Numbered from the stretch's first letter, positions 1 through 11,660 are shown. The stretch is DNA of 64,000 nt from Sipunculus nudus (GCA_026874595.1 CM049311.1:46069676-46133675); one strand, 5' to 3'. The notes: a model not told the origin generated them from the sequence alone. Numbers and translations are program-made.

Positions 1-830
1 ATGTCTAGTATTATAGTGTAGCTGAACATAAACTTTACACCCAGCAACAGACTTCATGTCTAGTATTATAGTGTAGCTGAACATAAACTTTACACCCAGC
101 AACAGACTTCATGTCTAGTATTATAGTGTAGCTGAACATAAACTTTACACCCAGCAACAGACTTCATGTCTATTATAACAGTATAGCTGCTTGTAATTTT
201 TACACCTAGCAACAGACTCTATATCAAGTATTACAGTGTAGCTGGACATTAACATTACATCCAGCAACAGACATTGTGTCTAGTATTACAGTGTAGCTGG
301 ACATAAACTTTACACCCAGCAATAAACATCATATCTAGTATTACAGTGTAGCTGGACATAAACTTTACCCCCAGAAACAAACATTATGTCTAGAATTACA
401 GTGTAGCTGGACATAAACTTTACCCCCAGCAATAAACTTCATATCTAGTATTACAGTGTAGCTGAACAGAAAGCTTACACCCAGCAACAAACATTATGTC
501 TAGTATTACAGTACAGCTGGTTGTAATCTTTACACCCAGCAACAGACTTCATGTCTAGTATTACAGTGCAGCTTGACATAATCTTTACACCCAACAACAG
601 ACTTCATGTCTAATATTACAGTGCTGCTGGACATAATCTTTACACCCAACAACAGACTTCATGTCTAGTATTACATTGTAGCTGGTTGTGATCTTTACAC
701 CCAGCAACAGACATAATGTCTGTTATTACAGTACAGCTGCTTGTAATTTTTACACCTAGCAACATACTTGATGTCTAGAATTACAGTGTAATTGGTCATG
801 ATCTCTTCTCCAGCAGCAGACTTCATATCT
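1..830. repeat. 55-bp minisatellite array
   Basis: About 15 head-to-tail copies of a 55-bp unit (atgtctagtattatagtgta... to ...cagcaacagacttc). The first three copies are nearly identical; later copies differ at several sites, for example 'ggttgtaatcttt' in place of 'gaacataaacttt'. The array runs off the left edge of the window, so its true length is unknown. No open frame runs through it. Confidence 0.95.
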
Positions 831-996
831 AACCTGGAGGGTGGTGAGAGAGGTATTGTACTTGACCCTCAGTTTGTCTGTCAGCAAACCTACACACAAA
901 GTTCTCAACAGACATTGTTGCAATTTTGTTGAGGGATAGGAAAACACCCATGATGTAAACCACACTTTCTTTTAGGTTTTATGGATCACATCATGT

Positions 997-1400
997 TTTT
1001 TAGCTCAGCTTACTTTTAGTCAGCTATGGCAATGGTCCTTTGTCAGGCGGCAAGCCGTTCGTTAAAACTGGCATTTCTAAAACCTTTGAACCCACAAATC
1101 TACAGGCCAGAAATTGTATATCAGAAATGAGGTCAATATTTTTTTAATTTGTTAAGTTATTTGCATAAACATACATCATTACCTAAAATTTTCCCCAACT
1201 TTGAGCATGGCACATTTTTTTTTCCTGTAAGCATTGTTGATTTAACTTCATACCATGTATGTCGAAGGATTTAAGCTTTGACATTTTGAAATTTAAAAGC
1301 AGTTGATCATAAACTGTACCCTCAACTTTTATTCAAGTTTTAGAAGACCTTGTCTGATAAAAATGTATTGTTTTCAATAGTTCCAGTATGTGGGGTAGCC
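997..1400 (+). repeat. Partial copy of dispersed repeat family R1
   Basis: It opens with 'tttttagctcagct', then 'ggtcctttgtc', then the family body ('gccagaaattgtatatcagaaatgaggtca', 'gagcatggcacatttttt', 'cagttgatcataaactgta'). These phrases recur in the copies at 2,662, 5,351 and 11,661. This copy lacks most of the internal body, so it is deleted internally. The class of mobile element is not determined. Confidence 0.75.
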
Positions 1401-1577
1401 ACACCTGGCATATTAGCTACACCTGACTGGAGGGTACACTTGACTAGAAAGTTTTACCATTTTATCATACTTTCTGTGTATTAAAGCGGAGTTATGATTT
1501 ACATGAGCACGTTATGTCCTCTGGACTGTTGGTATAACTGAGGCTGTAACGTACATAGCTTCACCCATGTATTTCAG

Positions 1578-1665
1578 GTAAAGGTGTGGAGTATCAGAAG
1601 AACAGTAAAGAGGAGGAGGAGGAGAGGCCCAGCTACAGGATCAAGGATCAGTCCAGGAAGGATCA
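1578..1665 (+). CDS. Candidate internal exon of an RS/RD-rich protein gene
   Basis: A 3' splice site 'cccatgtatttcag' precedes an open stretch coding for a highly polar segment, KGVEYQKNSKEEEEERPSYR and then a lysine/arginine-rich run. A donor at 1,666 (CA|gtatcc) leaves a two-base codon remainder that matches the one-base start of the exon at 9,443, so the reading phase is conserved. The frame stays open to 1,840, so a longer exon or a different donor (for example GAA|gtgaac near 1,735) is possible, but that one would not be in phase with 9,443. Earlier exons would lie upstream, outside the window or in sequence I could not resolve. The assignment rests on composition and phase only; no domain is recognisable. 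Confidence 0.4.
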
Positions 1666-1739
1666 GTATCCTTCACGCCAGCACAACCACAAACAGAAAA
1701 AATACTGCTTGAACCCTACAGATTTGTCTGTTGAAGTGA

Positions 1740-2660
1740 ACCTTGAGCCAAAACTGTTCATAGACAAAGAATTATTACCATATCTTTCATTTTGTGCGAC
1801 ATCTTGCAGGTATTGCCAGATTTTTACAGTCTTGATTTGAGTTCCATGAAACCTGCAGTAATGGAAAAATGCATTTCTCTCCTTTACCAAGGTATTTGTT
1901 GCCAGGATGATGAAACTGCTCTTACAGTACCATATTTGTGCATGTATTAGGCAAGCTTTTGTATAAAGCAAGGCTTATTTTTAAGGTCCAGTTGCTGGTC
2001 ATGTTTTTTTTCGGCAGATCCCATTGAGTTTGTACTAACTGAGAATCAGTTTGTCTATATAGTGTTTCTATTACAGAAGATAGTGACATTGGTTGTCATA
2101 AAAAAAAATTATTTCAAGAAAATGTCCATATAGGTTATATTTGTGAAGCTCTCACTGAATGGCCATCCAACTCAACATATGGGAGGGCTAATTAAGATTA
2201 AATCGGCATATTAGTAACCAACTGGAAACATGCAATAGGCGATGACTGAATGAACCACTGTGGTTTGGAGTAAATTTCTGGGAAAGACTGTGATAACTGC
2301 TGAGATCACTTGAAAAGACCTTAGTTCAGTGAGGTGGGGATATGTGGTGCTATCCCAAAACCACCAGACTATATCAGGCAATGAAATGAGTCGGGAGAGA
2401 GCCATAAATGAGTCATAGAATTTGTTGCAAGATAGCAGTATCTGTTCTAAGCTTTGTGACACAGCTTGAGCAAGTTTGATGGTTTTGTCAGTGGGGACAG
2501 TTACCTGTAATTTCCATGAAAACTTTTTTCTGAACTTCCTTGAGGATGATTCTAACAAAAATTCTAACTGCAAAAGATCAGTAAGTTCAGTTTACAACAG
2601 ACTGAGACAAAGGGCTTCATTAGTTATCAGTATGAAACTATCAGAAACTTTAAATATTTC
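1740..2660. other. Stretch without supported gene
   Basis: AT-rich sequence after the candidate exon. A 120-residue minus-strand open frame (2,211-2,573) has no recognisable motif and no supporting splice or promoter signal. I see no repeat family or RNA gene here. If the exon model is right this is the start of the large intron. Confidence 0.5.
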
Positions 2661-2661
2661 A

Positions 2662-5340
2662 TTTTTAGCTCAGCTGACTATAAGTCATCTGAGCTATAGT
2701 CGTGGTCCTTTGTCCGTCGGCTGTCCGTCCGTCTGTCCGTCCGTCAGTTAAACTGGCACGTTTTAAAACTGTTGGACCTGCAAATCTGAAATTCTGCATA
2801 CCATTAGATGTCCCCAAAATCTCCTACCATACTGAAAACTGGGTCAATAGGACTTTGTTCCTTCAAGATATTAAGGAAAAATCTCCGTTTTCCATAAAGT
2901 CCAATTGTTTCACTTCAAGACTGCCTAATATCAAAACAACTGACCTGATATTGATCATTTTTAATATAACTGTTCCTCTATATTTTTCCTATGTACAATC
3001 CAGAAATTAGTTCAATATTTTTTAAATTCTTGAAGTTATGGGCCCGCACATAATGCACTTTGTAAAAATTTAGGGAAATATATTTACTCCCTTAACTTGA
3101 GAATTGCTGAAGCCAGAGACATTTTTCAGGAAAGTAACTATATTTAATCAAGATTCAATTGTATACCCAAAATTATAACTGAAGTTTTCTAATTTTATAA
3201 GTTATTAGCTTGAATATAAAATCAGTACCTTAAATTTTGCCCAGATTTGACCATGGCACATTTTTTTCATGTAACTGCTGTGGATTTAATTTTCACAGCA
3301 TGTTTTCATAACCATTTCATCTGTTAACATCTGAAATTTGAAACCAGTTGATCAAAAACTGTAGATTTTATTCAAGTTTTCAAGCACTCTGTAACGTATT
3401 GCTTAGATCAAGCTAGTGTTATGCAGTTTGCTAGAGCTCAGCTTCCCAGGCCAGCTCTCAGCTCCCAAAATTTGGCATACAGTTAGATGTCCCCCAAATC
3501 CCCTACCATACCAAAAGTTTGGTCACTAGGACTTCTTTCCTTTGAGATATTAAGAAAAAATTTAAATTGTTCATTCAAAACCCATTGTTTCACTTCAAGA
3601 CTGCCTAATATCAAAACCACTGATCTGACTTTGATCATATATGCACATGGCCAGAAGTGGTGTCAGTATTGCGTAATTGTTTTAAGTTATCGGCCCAAAC
3701 ACAATGCACTTTGTAAAAAATCAAGAAATATATTTAGTCCCTTAACATGAGAATTGCTGAAGGTAGAGATTTTTTTTGTCAGGGATATAACATTATTTAA
3801 TTAAGATTCAATTATATACCCAAAATTAGTTCTGAATTTTCCAAATTTTATAAGTTATTAGCTTAAATATAAAATCAGTACCTTAAATTTTGCCCAACTC
3901 TGACCATGGCATGTTTCCTGTAAGCACAGTTGATATAATTTTCATATCTTGCACACATAAGGATTTCAGCTTGTTAGTTTTGAAAGTTGGCCAAAAACTG
4001 TAGGTTTTATTAAAGTTTGTTTGAGACTATGTCACACCCAGGCTCTACCCAGCCCCTCTTCATGCAGTCACCTGTATGTCACCTCGTGACCTCTCAGGCA
4101 AATTATGTAGGCTTGAGGTGGGGCATATACTGGTCTGCCAGGCAGCTTATGGCTCGCCACAGTTGATTCAGGTATCCAACCCTACTCATCTATTAGTTGT
4201 TTTTACCAATAACATAACAATAAACAATAAATAAACAAATATTTATAGGTCTACAATAACAGTTATTAATAATATTAATAGAAAAGGAATTTGATAGTTG
4301 AGAGTAACAGGGAATTACCTTGCAATTACTGATGCTGTATTGATTTTGTATGGATGGATGAAAATGTATTCCAAATAACACCATGGAGTCACCTATAGTA
4401 TTTTTCATTTATTTTTTAATAATGAAAAAAAAATTTTATTATATTGTTCTTTACTATGAGGGATTATGTGAAGGAAATTAATGATAGACAAAAATGCAGT
4501 TGATAATATTAATCTTAATTTCCAGGTCTTTTACATGTGTTTCAGCTTGTTAATTTATATTTTTTTCAAAATAAAAAAAATAAATAAAAATATGTCAAAA
4601 TTTTAAAATTTTACTCAGACAAGTACTGATTAATTAAAGATGTCAATATGTTTCAATAATGACATCAAGACTCATGGCTGTATCTGCTGTCACAAGACAG
4701 TAATAAATGATCAAACTTATATTACTGGTTCCTTTATTTCAGTTAATACAATTAAACTACCCATCTGTAGTTTTCTTCTTGTATAATTTACAGGGTGTTC
4801 TTATCCTTGGGTTAATTTTTACACATATAATGGTTTCATAGCTGAGATTACTTATAATTTTTTCTGATAATTTTTTTTTAATAAAAATATTTGAATATGA
4901 TAAAAAATCAGATCTTAGACAAGTTCTCATTGTGATTTCTGTAATTTTAATTATTGTCATAAGACTCTTGCTATGTCTAGCTTAGATTGATGTGAAAGAA
5001 GTCCAAAGTGAGTATTATAGTTTTATTTTTTGAATATTAATTAAAGCCATAAAACCAGGTACTTATGATCATTATTTAAATTTGTGAAATGTGTATATTC
5101 TGGATTCTCAAGAACTTTGTTTAACTGAAACTGAATAAATATGCACTAAGATAGGAATACAGTTAAAAATGAAAGCATTTGAATACAAATGCAAATACTT
5201 TCAAAATGTATTCATGAATGCATTCATGAATATATTCTTAAATTTTATTTTAATAATCATTTATTTTGATTATATTATTAAAAAATCTTTTCAGATGATA
5301 CTGTTATTATTTTTAATTTAAATTATATTTGACAAAATAT
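2662..5340 (+). repeat. Dispersed repeat R1, copy A of a 2.7-kb tandem duplication
   Basis: It begins 'tttttagctcagctgactataagtcatctg' and passes through 'gtccgtcggctgtccgtcc'. Landmarks of copy A recur in the same order in copy B: 2,669 to 5,357; 3,470 to 6,165; 4,030 to 6,770; 4,450 to 7,190; 5,000 to 7,290; 5,200 to 7,560. The offset is about 2.69-2.74 kb in the first two thirds and about 2.3-2.4 kb in the last third, so one copy has lost or gained about 0.4 kb. Within the copy, 'ttggcatacagttagatgtccccc' near 3,470 repeats the phrase near 2,790, so the element itself has internal ~0.7-kb units. Confidence 0.85.
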
Positions 5341-5350
5341 TTGTTATTAA

Positions 5351-7700
5351 TTTTTTTAGCTCAGCTGACTATAAGTCATCTTAGCTATAGTCGTGGTCCA
5401 TTGTCTGTCGTCCGTCCGTCTGTCCGTCCGTCCGTCCGTAGATGTGGCACGTTTTGAAACCGTAAGACCTAGGAATCCAAAATTCCGCATAGTGTTAGAT
5501 GTCCCCAAGATCTCCTACCAAGCTGAAAACTGGGTCTTTGCGACTTTGTTCCTTTGAGAAATTAAGGAAAAACCTCAATTTTTTATTAAAAACCTATTTT
5601 AGCACTTCAGGGCTGCCTAATATCAAAACCACTCATCTGTTTTTCCTCATATTTACCATAAATATTCCTCTATATAGTTCCTATGTACATGCCTGAAATT
5701 ATGTCTGTATTATATAATTTAAGAAAGTTATGGGCCAGAACATAATGCATTTTGTAAAAAAATCAGGAAAGATATTTGATCACTTAACACAAAACTTGTT
5801 AAAGCTATGGACTTTTTTTCAAGTAATATAACTTTAATTAATCAAAATTAAATTGTATACCCAAAATTAGATCAAAATCTTTTAAATTTTTTAAAATATT
5901 AACAAAAATAAAAAATTGGTACCTTAAATTTTGCCTAACTTTGACCATGGCACGTTTTTTTCCTGTAAGTACTGTGGATTTAATTTTCTCAGCATGTTTT
6001 TGTTAGCATTTTGTCTATTAAAACCAAAAATTTGAAACCAGTTGATCAAAAACTGTAGATTTTATTCAAGTTTTCAAGCACCATGTAACATATTGTTTAC
6101 ATCAGGCTAGTGTTATGCAGTTTGCAAGAGCTCAGCTACCCAGCTTAAGCTCTCAGTTCCTAAAATTTGGCATACAATTAGATGTCTCCAAAATTCCCTA
6201 CCATGCCAAGAATTTGGTCACTAGGACTTAATACCTTTGAGATATTAATGAAAAACTTCATTTTTCAATTAAAAACCCATTGTTACACTTCAATAATACC
6301 TAATATCAAAACCACTGATCTGACTTTAATCATATATAATATACATGTTTTTCTATACATTTTCTGTGCACATGCCAGAAATGATGTCAGTATTGTGTAA
6401 TTGTTTTAAGTTATGAGCCCAAACATAATGCACTTTGTAAAAAATCAAGAAATATATTTACTCCCTTAACAAGGGGCTTGCTGAAGCTGGAGATTTTTTG
6501 TCAGGGATGTAACATTATTTAATCAAGATTCAATTGAATACCCAAAATTAGTTCTGAATTTTTAAAATTTTATAAGTTATTAGTATAAATATAAAATTAG
6601 TACCTTAAATTTTGCCCAACTTTGACCATTTCACTTTTGTTTCATGTGAGCTCCGTTTATATAATTTTCATATCATGCACACATAAGGATTTCAGCTTTT
6701 TAGTTTAGAAAGCTGAAAGAAATTGGCCAAAAATTGTAGCTTTTATTAATGTTTTTATGAGACCATGTCAGACCTTGGCTCTCTCCAGCCACTCTTGAGT
6801 CACCTGTATGTTGACCTTGTTGAACTTTCAGCAAATTATGCACGCTTAAGGCGAGGCATATTCTGGGGCAGCAAGGCAGCTTATGGCCAGCCACAGTTGA
6901 TCCAGGTGTCCAACCCAACTCATCTAGTAGTTTTAACCAACAACATAACAAAAAACAATAAATTAATCAATTTTTATTGGTTTTTAATAACAAATTAAAG
7001 AAAAATAGAAAAGGAATTTGTTAGTTTATAATAATTGGGAATTAACTTGCAGTTACTGATGATATAAGAATCTTGTATCAATGGATAGAATGTCACGTAT
7101 TCCAAATAACACCATGCAGTCATCTATGACATTTTTCAGTTCAATTTTAATAATAAAAAAGTAAATTATATTATTCATTACTAATCATTAGGGATCATAT
7201 GAAGGAAATTAATGATAGACAAAGATGCAGTTGATAATATTAATCTAGATTCCTACTGTGTTTAGTGTGTTCATTGATGTGAAATTAGTCCAAAATAAAT
7301 ATATCACATTTATTTTTTTTTAAATATAAATAAAAGCCATAAAACCAGGTACTTATGATCATTATTTAAATGTGTGAATTTTGTACATTCTGGATTCTCA
7401 ACACCATTGTTTGGTGGAAACTGAATAAATACCAGACATGGTGGGAATACTTTGCAATTGTATTTTAATACGAATATGAATATGTACTCCATTATAAAAT
7501 TTCTTGCATAAAGAATGGGAATTCAGGTAAAAATGAAAGTATATGAATACCAGTGCAAATACTTTCCAAATGTATTCATGAATGCATTCATGAATATATT
7601 CTTTAATATTATTTTAATAATCATTTCAGTTATATTTCATTTTAAAAATCATACGATTCTCTTATTATTTTTAATAAAAATTTATATCTGGGACAATATT
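5351..7700 (+). repeat. Dispersed repeat R1, copy B of the 2.7-kb tandem duplication
   Basis: This copy has the same start motif (tttttttagctcagctgac...) with a longer 'ccgtccgtctgtccgtccgtcc' run, and the same internal order as copy A. The closing phrases 'ccataaaaccaggtacttatgatcattattt' and 'ttcatgaatgcattcatgaatatattc' occur in both copies. Divergence is substantial (many substitutions and small indels), so the duplication is not recent. The small ORFs inside are interrupted and do not match between copies, so I call none of them. Confidence 0.85.
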
Positions 7701-7744
7701 TGTAATTTTTTTAATAAATAGTTAAACTCTTATATTATATGTTC

Positions 7745-8410
7745 TGCTTATAAGTTATATGACCAAGTCAAAATCTGTGTGACAATAGTACTCCATTTGT
7801 TAATAAAATAAATGAAATCAATTCTCTTCTCTGTCTCCAAAGGTACTATCAAAATCATACATAAGCTTAACAACAACAACTCATAATACAGCTTATACTT
7901 ATTACCACACAAAACCAGCATGTGCCTCATTTCTAAATCATATTTTTTATCATATATAACAGCTGAGCGCCGTGACCCATAGGTCCCTTGTTAATAAATA
8001 GTTTGACTTATATCATTTGTGCTGGTGCTAGTCTTGGGTAGGGATAACCTGTAATTGTTTAATAATAGTTTACTCATTTGTAAAAAGCATAATGGTCATG
8101 ACTGATAATGGACAGTTTTTTTTTCAAATAATTCTGCTGCAATGTAGATAAAGTTATATGGCAAAGTCAAAACCTATGTGACAATAGCACACCATTTCTT
8201 AACTGTAAATAATAAAAATGACATCAGTCCTCTTCCCTGTCTCCAAGGATATAATCAAAATCTTGCATAACTTGAGTTTGACACCATCAACTCATAATAC
8301 AGCTTATATTACCATACAAAACCAGCATTTGCCTACCTCCTCTTCCAAATCATATTTTGTGATCATATATAACAGCTGAGCACCGTGACCCATGGGTTCC
8401 TTGTATAAAG
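7745..8410 (+). repeat. Second, shorter direct duplication with conserved repeat 3' end
   Basis: Two copies about 395 bp apart: 7,755-8,000 and 8,150-8,410. Both run from 'gttatatgrcmaagtcaaaa' through 'tgtgacaatag', 'ctctgtctccaa', 'actcataatacagctta' and 'aaaaccagcat' to 'aacagctgagc(g/a)ccgtgacccat(a/g)ggt(c/t)ccttgt'. That closing phrase also ends the repeat at 13,597 (gctgagcatcatgacccacgggtcacttgt) and, more diverged, at about 23,905. It probably marks the 3' boundary of this repeat class. Confidence 0.8.
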
Positions 8411-9437
8411 GTATATAATTTGATTGTCTGCCATGGGAACAAACTTGTTTGCACTTTTTTTTCCCCATTAGGATGCAGCCGGCCTTGCGTCAATAAAGTT
8501 CTTACCAAATACTTGGTCCTGATTGACAGCAACTCTCTAGAGACAGTGGCAGTTGCTAACATTTTGATAGAGAGCATTTTGATGGACCATCAACTAGTAC
8601 AGGGACTTTCCACTGTGAAAGACAACATTTCATCACCTGACCCTGTGTTTTAATTGACATGTGCACATTGGCCCTGGCAGACTGCCACCTGTATTTTTCC
8701 TATTTTTAGGCATTTTTACCTCTGTTCTTGAGACTGTCAAATGACCACAGTCATGACAGTTTCTCAGCTGTGGTTTCATCTGATGTCCTGAAACTTCATG
8801 ACTAGCTTTATCAGTTCCTGAAGACTAGTGGTGTAATCTTTATACATTTAATTTTTATGCATGTTACCTATATTTTTTAGACTGTCAGATAATAGTCATC
8901 ATGTCAGTTTCTCTGCTCTGGGTTCAAGTCTTGTATGCTTATTGTTGATGTTGAGTGCCAGGAAATAAATCGTTGCAAAATCTTATAATTCATCTTTGAT
9001 ATCTGTGGTCCTTTCAGAAAGGGATAAATCCTATGTTCCATCTATGATCACTATACTGGGGCCTGTTGCAATAACATTTTACTGGACTTAAGCCTAGTTG
9101 CGGGCCTAAATACCATTGTGACAATTGTGACGTCATAATGGTTACCATAGTGACACACAGGTGCCCCCGGGCTTAAGTCACCTACATGACTTAAGTCACC
9201 TTATTGCAACACACCCCTGAACTCACTATAAAAAGAATTATTTTGTGATTGACATACAGCACTCTTGTGACGTTAACATTAAAAACTAAATTGAGGTGTA
9301 CCATGGCCAGTTGGTTGTCAGGTGGAGTCTGCCTGCAGTGACTGTCCTTGGATCACATTGTACATTGTATTGTTCATTGAATATAACAGACATTGTGTTA
9401 TCGTAAACAGAAATCATGCGAATGATCCTTGACTGTA
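8411..9437. repeat. Repeat-derived module plus unexplained sequence
   Basis: Positions 8,670-8,980 share phrases with 22,450-22,880 and with 12,830-12,930 and 48,350-48,440: 'gccacctgtatttttcctattttt', 'gagactgtcaaatgaccac', 'gtggtttcatctgatgtcctg' and 'tcagttcctgaagac'. The 8,420-8,653 plus frame (77 residues) is not conserved in the related copies and is not called. At 9,055-9,210 there is a GC-richer patch ('gcctgttgcaataacattttactgg ... cttaagtcacctacatgacttaagtcacc') with a short inverted and direct 'gacttaagtcacc' motif. Confidence 0.6.
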
Positions 9438-9442
9438 ATGAG

Positions 9443-9554
9443 ACGATACGACTTGGTGTTCTCGGATGAGAGCAGTGATGAGAAACACAAGTCCCACAAG
9501 AAAAAGAAGAAGAAACACAGGCACAAAGGGTCTGATCCAGAACCACACAGAAAA
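9443..9554 (+). CDS. Lys/His-rich exon of an RS/RD-rich protein gene
   Basis: The open reading gives RYDLVFSDESSDEKHK followed by a run of lysine and histidine (about twelve basic residues) and then GSDPEPHRK. It ends at an excellent donor, AAA|gtgaga. The exon ends on a codon boundary, and the next exon at 10,162 starts on one, so the phases agree. Acidic-serine followed by K/H-rich runs is typical of nuclear splicing-associated proteins. The acceptor at 9,442 has a weak pyrimidine tract. Alternatively, ATG at 9,438 in the same frame could be a start codon, giving a small two-exon protein of about 122 residues. No named family could be assigned. Confidence 0.6.
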
Positions 9555-10161
9555 GTGAGATCATAGCATAAAACCATAAATATCTATAAATATCTACATG
9601 ACTTTATGTAATTTCATGATCTCTTCTTTTTTTCATAATAGAAGAATATTTCAAGTTTCAGTGAATTTTGGAAACTGTGAATCATACTTGAATCCTGAAA
9701 TGCATCCAGAGTAAATGTATTTTTATTTTTGATTGAACACAGGGAATGTCTTCTTGAGTCCTAACTTTAATTTAAATAAATCACTGATCATGGGTATTTG
9801 GCAAGTATATACACACCTTAGGTCAGCCCAGGTAAGAATTTCTACTGCATCACTCAGGTGGCATCCTCTCTGACCGAACATGCTGATTACTTGTTCTGTT
9901 GTTTATACGAGTGGTATAGTGTTTCATTACAAGTGCAGTTATGTATGACAGGTCATCTGTGTATTACTGTAGATCCCTCTTTATCAGCCTGGCCTCAAAA
10001 TGAAAACTACATTTGAAAATCTGGCCTTTTTTCTGAACTTACCTTGTGGCTATAAATAGACGTGCAGCCATAAATCAGGGATCTAAGTTATTTCCCATTA
10101 TGTCAAAGTCAGTTTGAATTGTCATGTTGTTATGCAATCTGAAGTTTGAATTTCTTTTCAG
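9555..10161 (+). other. Intron between the two terminal exons
   Basis: It begins gtgaga and ends with a good acceptor 'gaatttcttttcag'. It is AT-rich with no open frame or repeat that I recognise. It separates the Lys/His-rich exon from the RS/RD terminal exon. Confidence 0.55.
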
Positions 10162-10413
10162 GACAAACACCAAGACAGGAATGATGTAAGGAATGACAGC
10201 AGGAAGGAAAAGAAAAGACATGAAGATTATGATTCTGAGAGGAGAAGGGACAGAGAACACCAGAGAAAGAAACACAGGGACAGAGAGAGGTCCAGGAGTC
10301 CCTCAGACAGAAACAGATACCGGGAGAGGTCCAGGAGCCCGGGAGAGAGAGACAGACATCGCCGTTCTAGGAGTCCCTCAGACAGACATCGACACAAAGA
10401 CAGGAACAGATGA
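10162..10413 (+). CDS. Terminal exon: RS/RD-repeat C-terminus of a splicing-factor-like protein
   Basis: Eighty-three codons open from the acceptor to TGA at 10,411. The peptide starts DKHQDRNDVR and becomes a run of R-D, R-E and S-R dipeptides. It contains three related segments, RSRSPSDRNRYRE, RSRSPGERDRHR and RSRSPSDRHRHKD, so the tail grew by internal repetition. RS/RD tails of this kind mediate protein-protein contacts in pre-mRNA splicing and nuclear-speckle factors (family knowledge). The overlapping 106-residue frame 10,193-10,513 is the same DNA out of phase and is rejected. A polyA signal follows about 200 bp later. The upstream identity-giving domain (for example an RRM) is not in the window, so I give no gene symbol. 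Confidence 0.75.
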   Translation, partial: DKHQDRNDVRNDSRKEKKRHEDYDSERRRDREHQRKKHRDRERSRSPSDRNRYRERSRSPGERDRHRRSRSPSDRHRHKDRNR

Positions 10414-10608
10414 CACGGATGCAGCAGTAAAAATGGCATGTTTATGGAGGAGCAGGTCGTATGAGTACAACAGTCCAGTTCCCACAGTACAGTGTGGTCT
10501 ACTAAGGTTATAGAAAGTATAACCCCTAGGCCTGGGTGTTCAGTATCAGCAATGTGAGAATAAGATGTAAACACAGAAGGACCCGGAAACATTGAACATG
10601 ATTTTCAT

Positions 10609-10614
10609 AATAAA
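10609..10614 (+). terminator. Polyadenylation signal AATAAA of the RS/RD gene
   Basis: AATAAA in 'ttttcataataaaatatttt', 196 bp after the TGA stop at 10,411 and followed by a T/G-rich stretch (ttttgttgcagatggtgtaattgttt). This is the canonical arrangement for a metazoan 3' UTR. Confidence 0.65.
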
Positions 10615-10699
10615 ATATTTTGTTGCAGATGGTGTAATTGTTTATGTTAATCAATACAAAGTCAGGGCTCTTTGCTTATTCACATGTGAGCAGTGGCCA

Positions 10700-11320
10700 T
10701 GGTCCAGCATGTGTCTGATGCCTGTCTGATGTCTGATATCTGTTATCTGTTGATCATCTGCTTATCTGCATACCGGTATGTCTGATGCCTGTCTGATGTC
10801 TTATATCTGTTGTCTGGTGATTATCTGCCTATCTGCATACCGGTATGTCTGATGCCTGTCTGATGTCTGATATCTGTTATCTTTTGATTATCTGCCTATC
10901 TGCATACCGGTATGTCTGATGCCTGTCTGATGTCTGATATCTGTTATCTGTTGATTATCTGCCTATCTGCATACCAGTATGTCTGATGCCTGTCTGATGT
11001 CTGATATCTGTTATCTGTTGATTATCTGCCTATCTGCATACCGGTATGTCTGATGCCTGTCTGATGTCTGATATCTGTTATCTGTTGATTATCTGCCTAT
11101 CTGCATACCAGTATGTCTGATGCCTGTCTGATGTCTGATATCTGTTATTTGTTGATTATCTGCCTATCTGCATACCGGTATGTCTGATGCCTGTCTGATG
11201 TCTGATATCTGTTATCTGTTGATTATGTGCCTATCTGCATACCGGTATGTCTGATGCCTGTCTGATGTCTGATATCTGTTATCTGTTGATCATCTGCCTA
11301 TCTGCATACTGGTATGTCTG
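10700..11320. repeat. 67-bp minisatellite with a palindrome in each unit
   Basis: About nine copies of a 67-bp unit. The anchor 'taccgg' lies at 10,771, 10,838 and 10,905, exactly 67 bp apart. The unit reads tatgtctgatgcctgtctg..., 'gatatctgttatctgttgattatctgcctatc', then 'tgcatacc'. Each junction carries CATACCGGTATG, a perfect 12-bp palindrome; some units have the variant CATACCAGTATG. The array begins about 80 bp after the polyA signal of the RS/RD gene. Confidence 0.95.
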
Positions 11321-11575
11321 ATGCCTGTCTGATGTCTGATTTTTGTCATCCGTCTGATGTGTGTCATCTGTCTGATTCTGGTCATCTGTCTGATTCTGGT
11401 CATTTGTCTGATGTGTGTCATCTGTCCGATGTGTGTCATCTGTCTGATATGTGTCATCTGTGTAATGTTTGTCATCTGTCTGATTCTTGTGATCTTTTGA
11501 TGTGTGTCATCTGCCTGTCTGCATACCAGTTTATCTGATACCTGTCATCAGTCATCCATCTGTCTGATGTAGGTC
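11321..11575. repeat. 18-bp minisatellite derived from the 67-bp array
   Basis: The sequence continues directly from the 67-bp array but with a shorter period, 'tctgatgtgtgtcatctg' (18 bp), repeated about a dozen times with variants 'gattctggtcatctgtct'. Because 18 is a multiple of three both strands are open and give periodic peptides; this is an artefact of the period, not a gene. The last full 'ctgcctgtctgcataccagt' near 11,510 shows the long unit reappearing at the far edge. Confidence 0.85.
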
Positions 11576-11660
11576 ATCTGTTTGATCCTCATCACCTTTG
11601 GCTTGACTTAAATTTCAATCTTAAATTTCAAAATATGTGATTCAGGGAGAACACTTTCCA

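Noticed and set aside
1-830. CRISPR array
   Set aside because: The 55-bp units are contiguous, with no unique spacers; this is a eukaryotic minisatellite.
2211-2573. 120-residue minus-strand open frame
   Set aside because: No recognisable domain, and in a region bordering dispersed repeats. The opposite strand is also open in part.
8420-8653. 77-residue frame as an exon between the RS/RD exons
   Set aside because: Lies in repeat-derived sequence, phases do not support joining, and it is not RS-like in composition.
10193-10592. 106- and 121-residue frames overlapping the RS/RD exon
   Set aside because: Both are out-of-phase readings of a repetitive purine-rich exon. The phase-matched frame ending at 10,413 explains the sequence.
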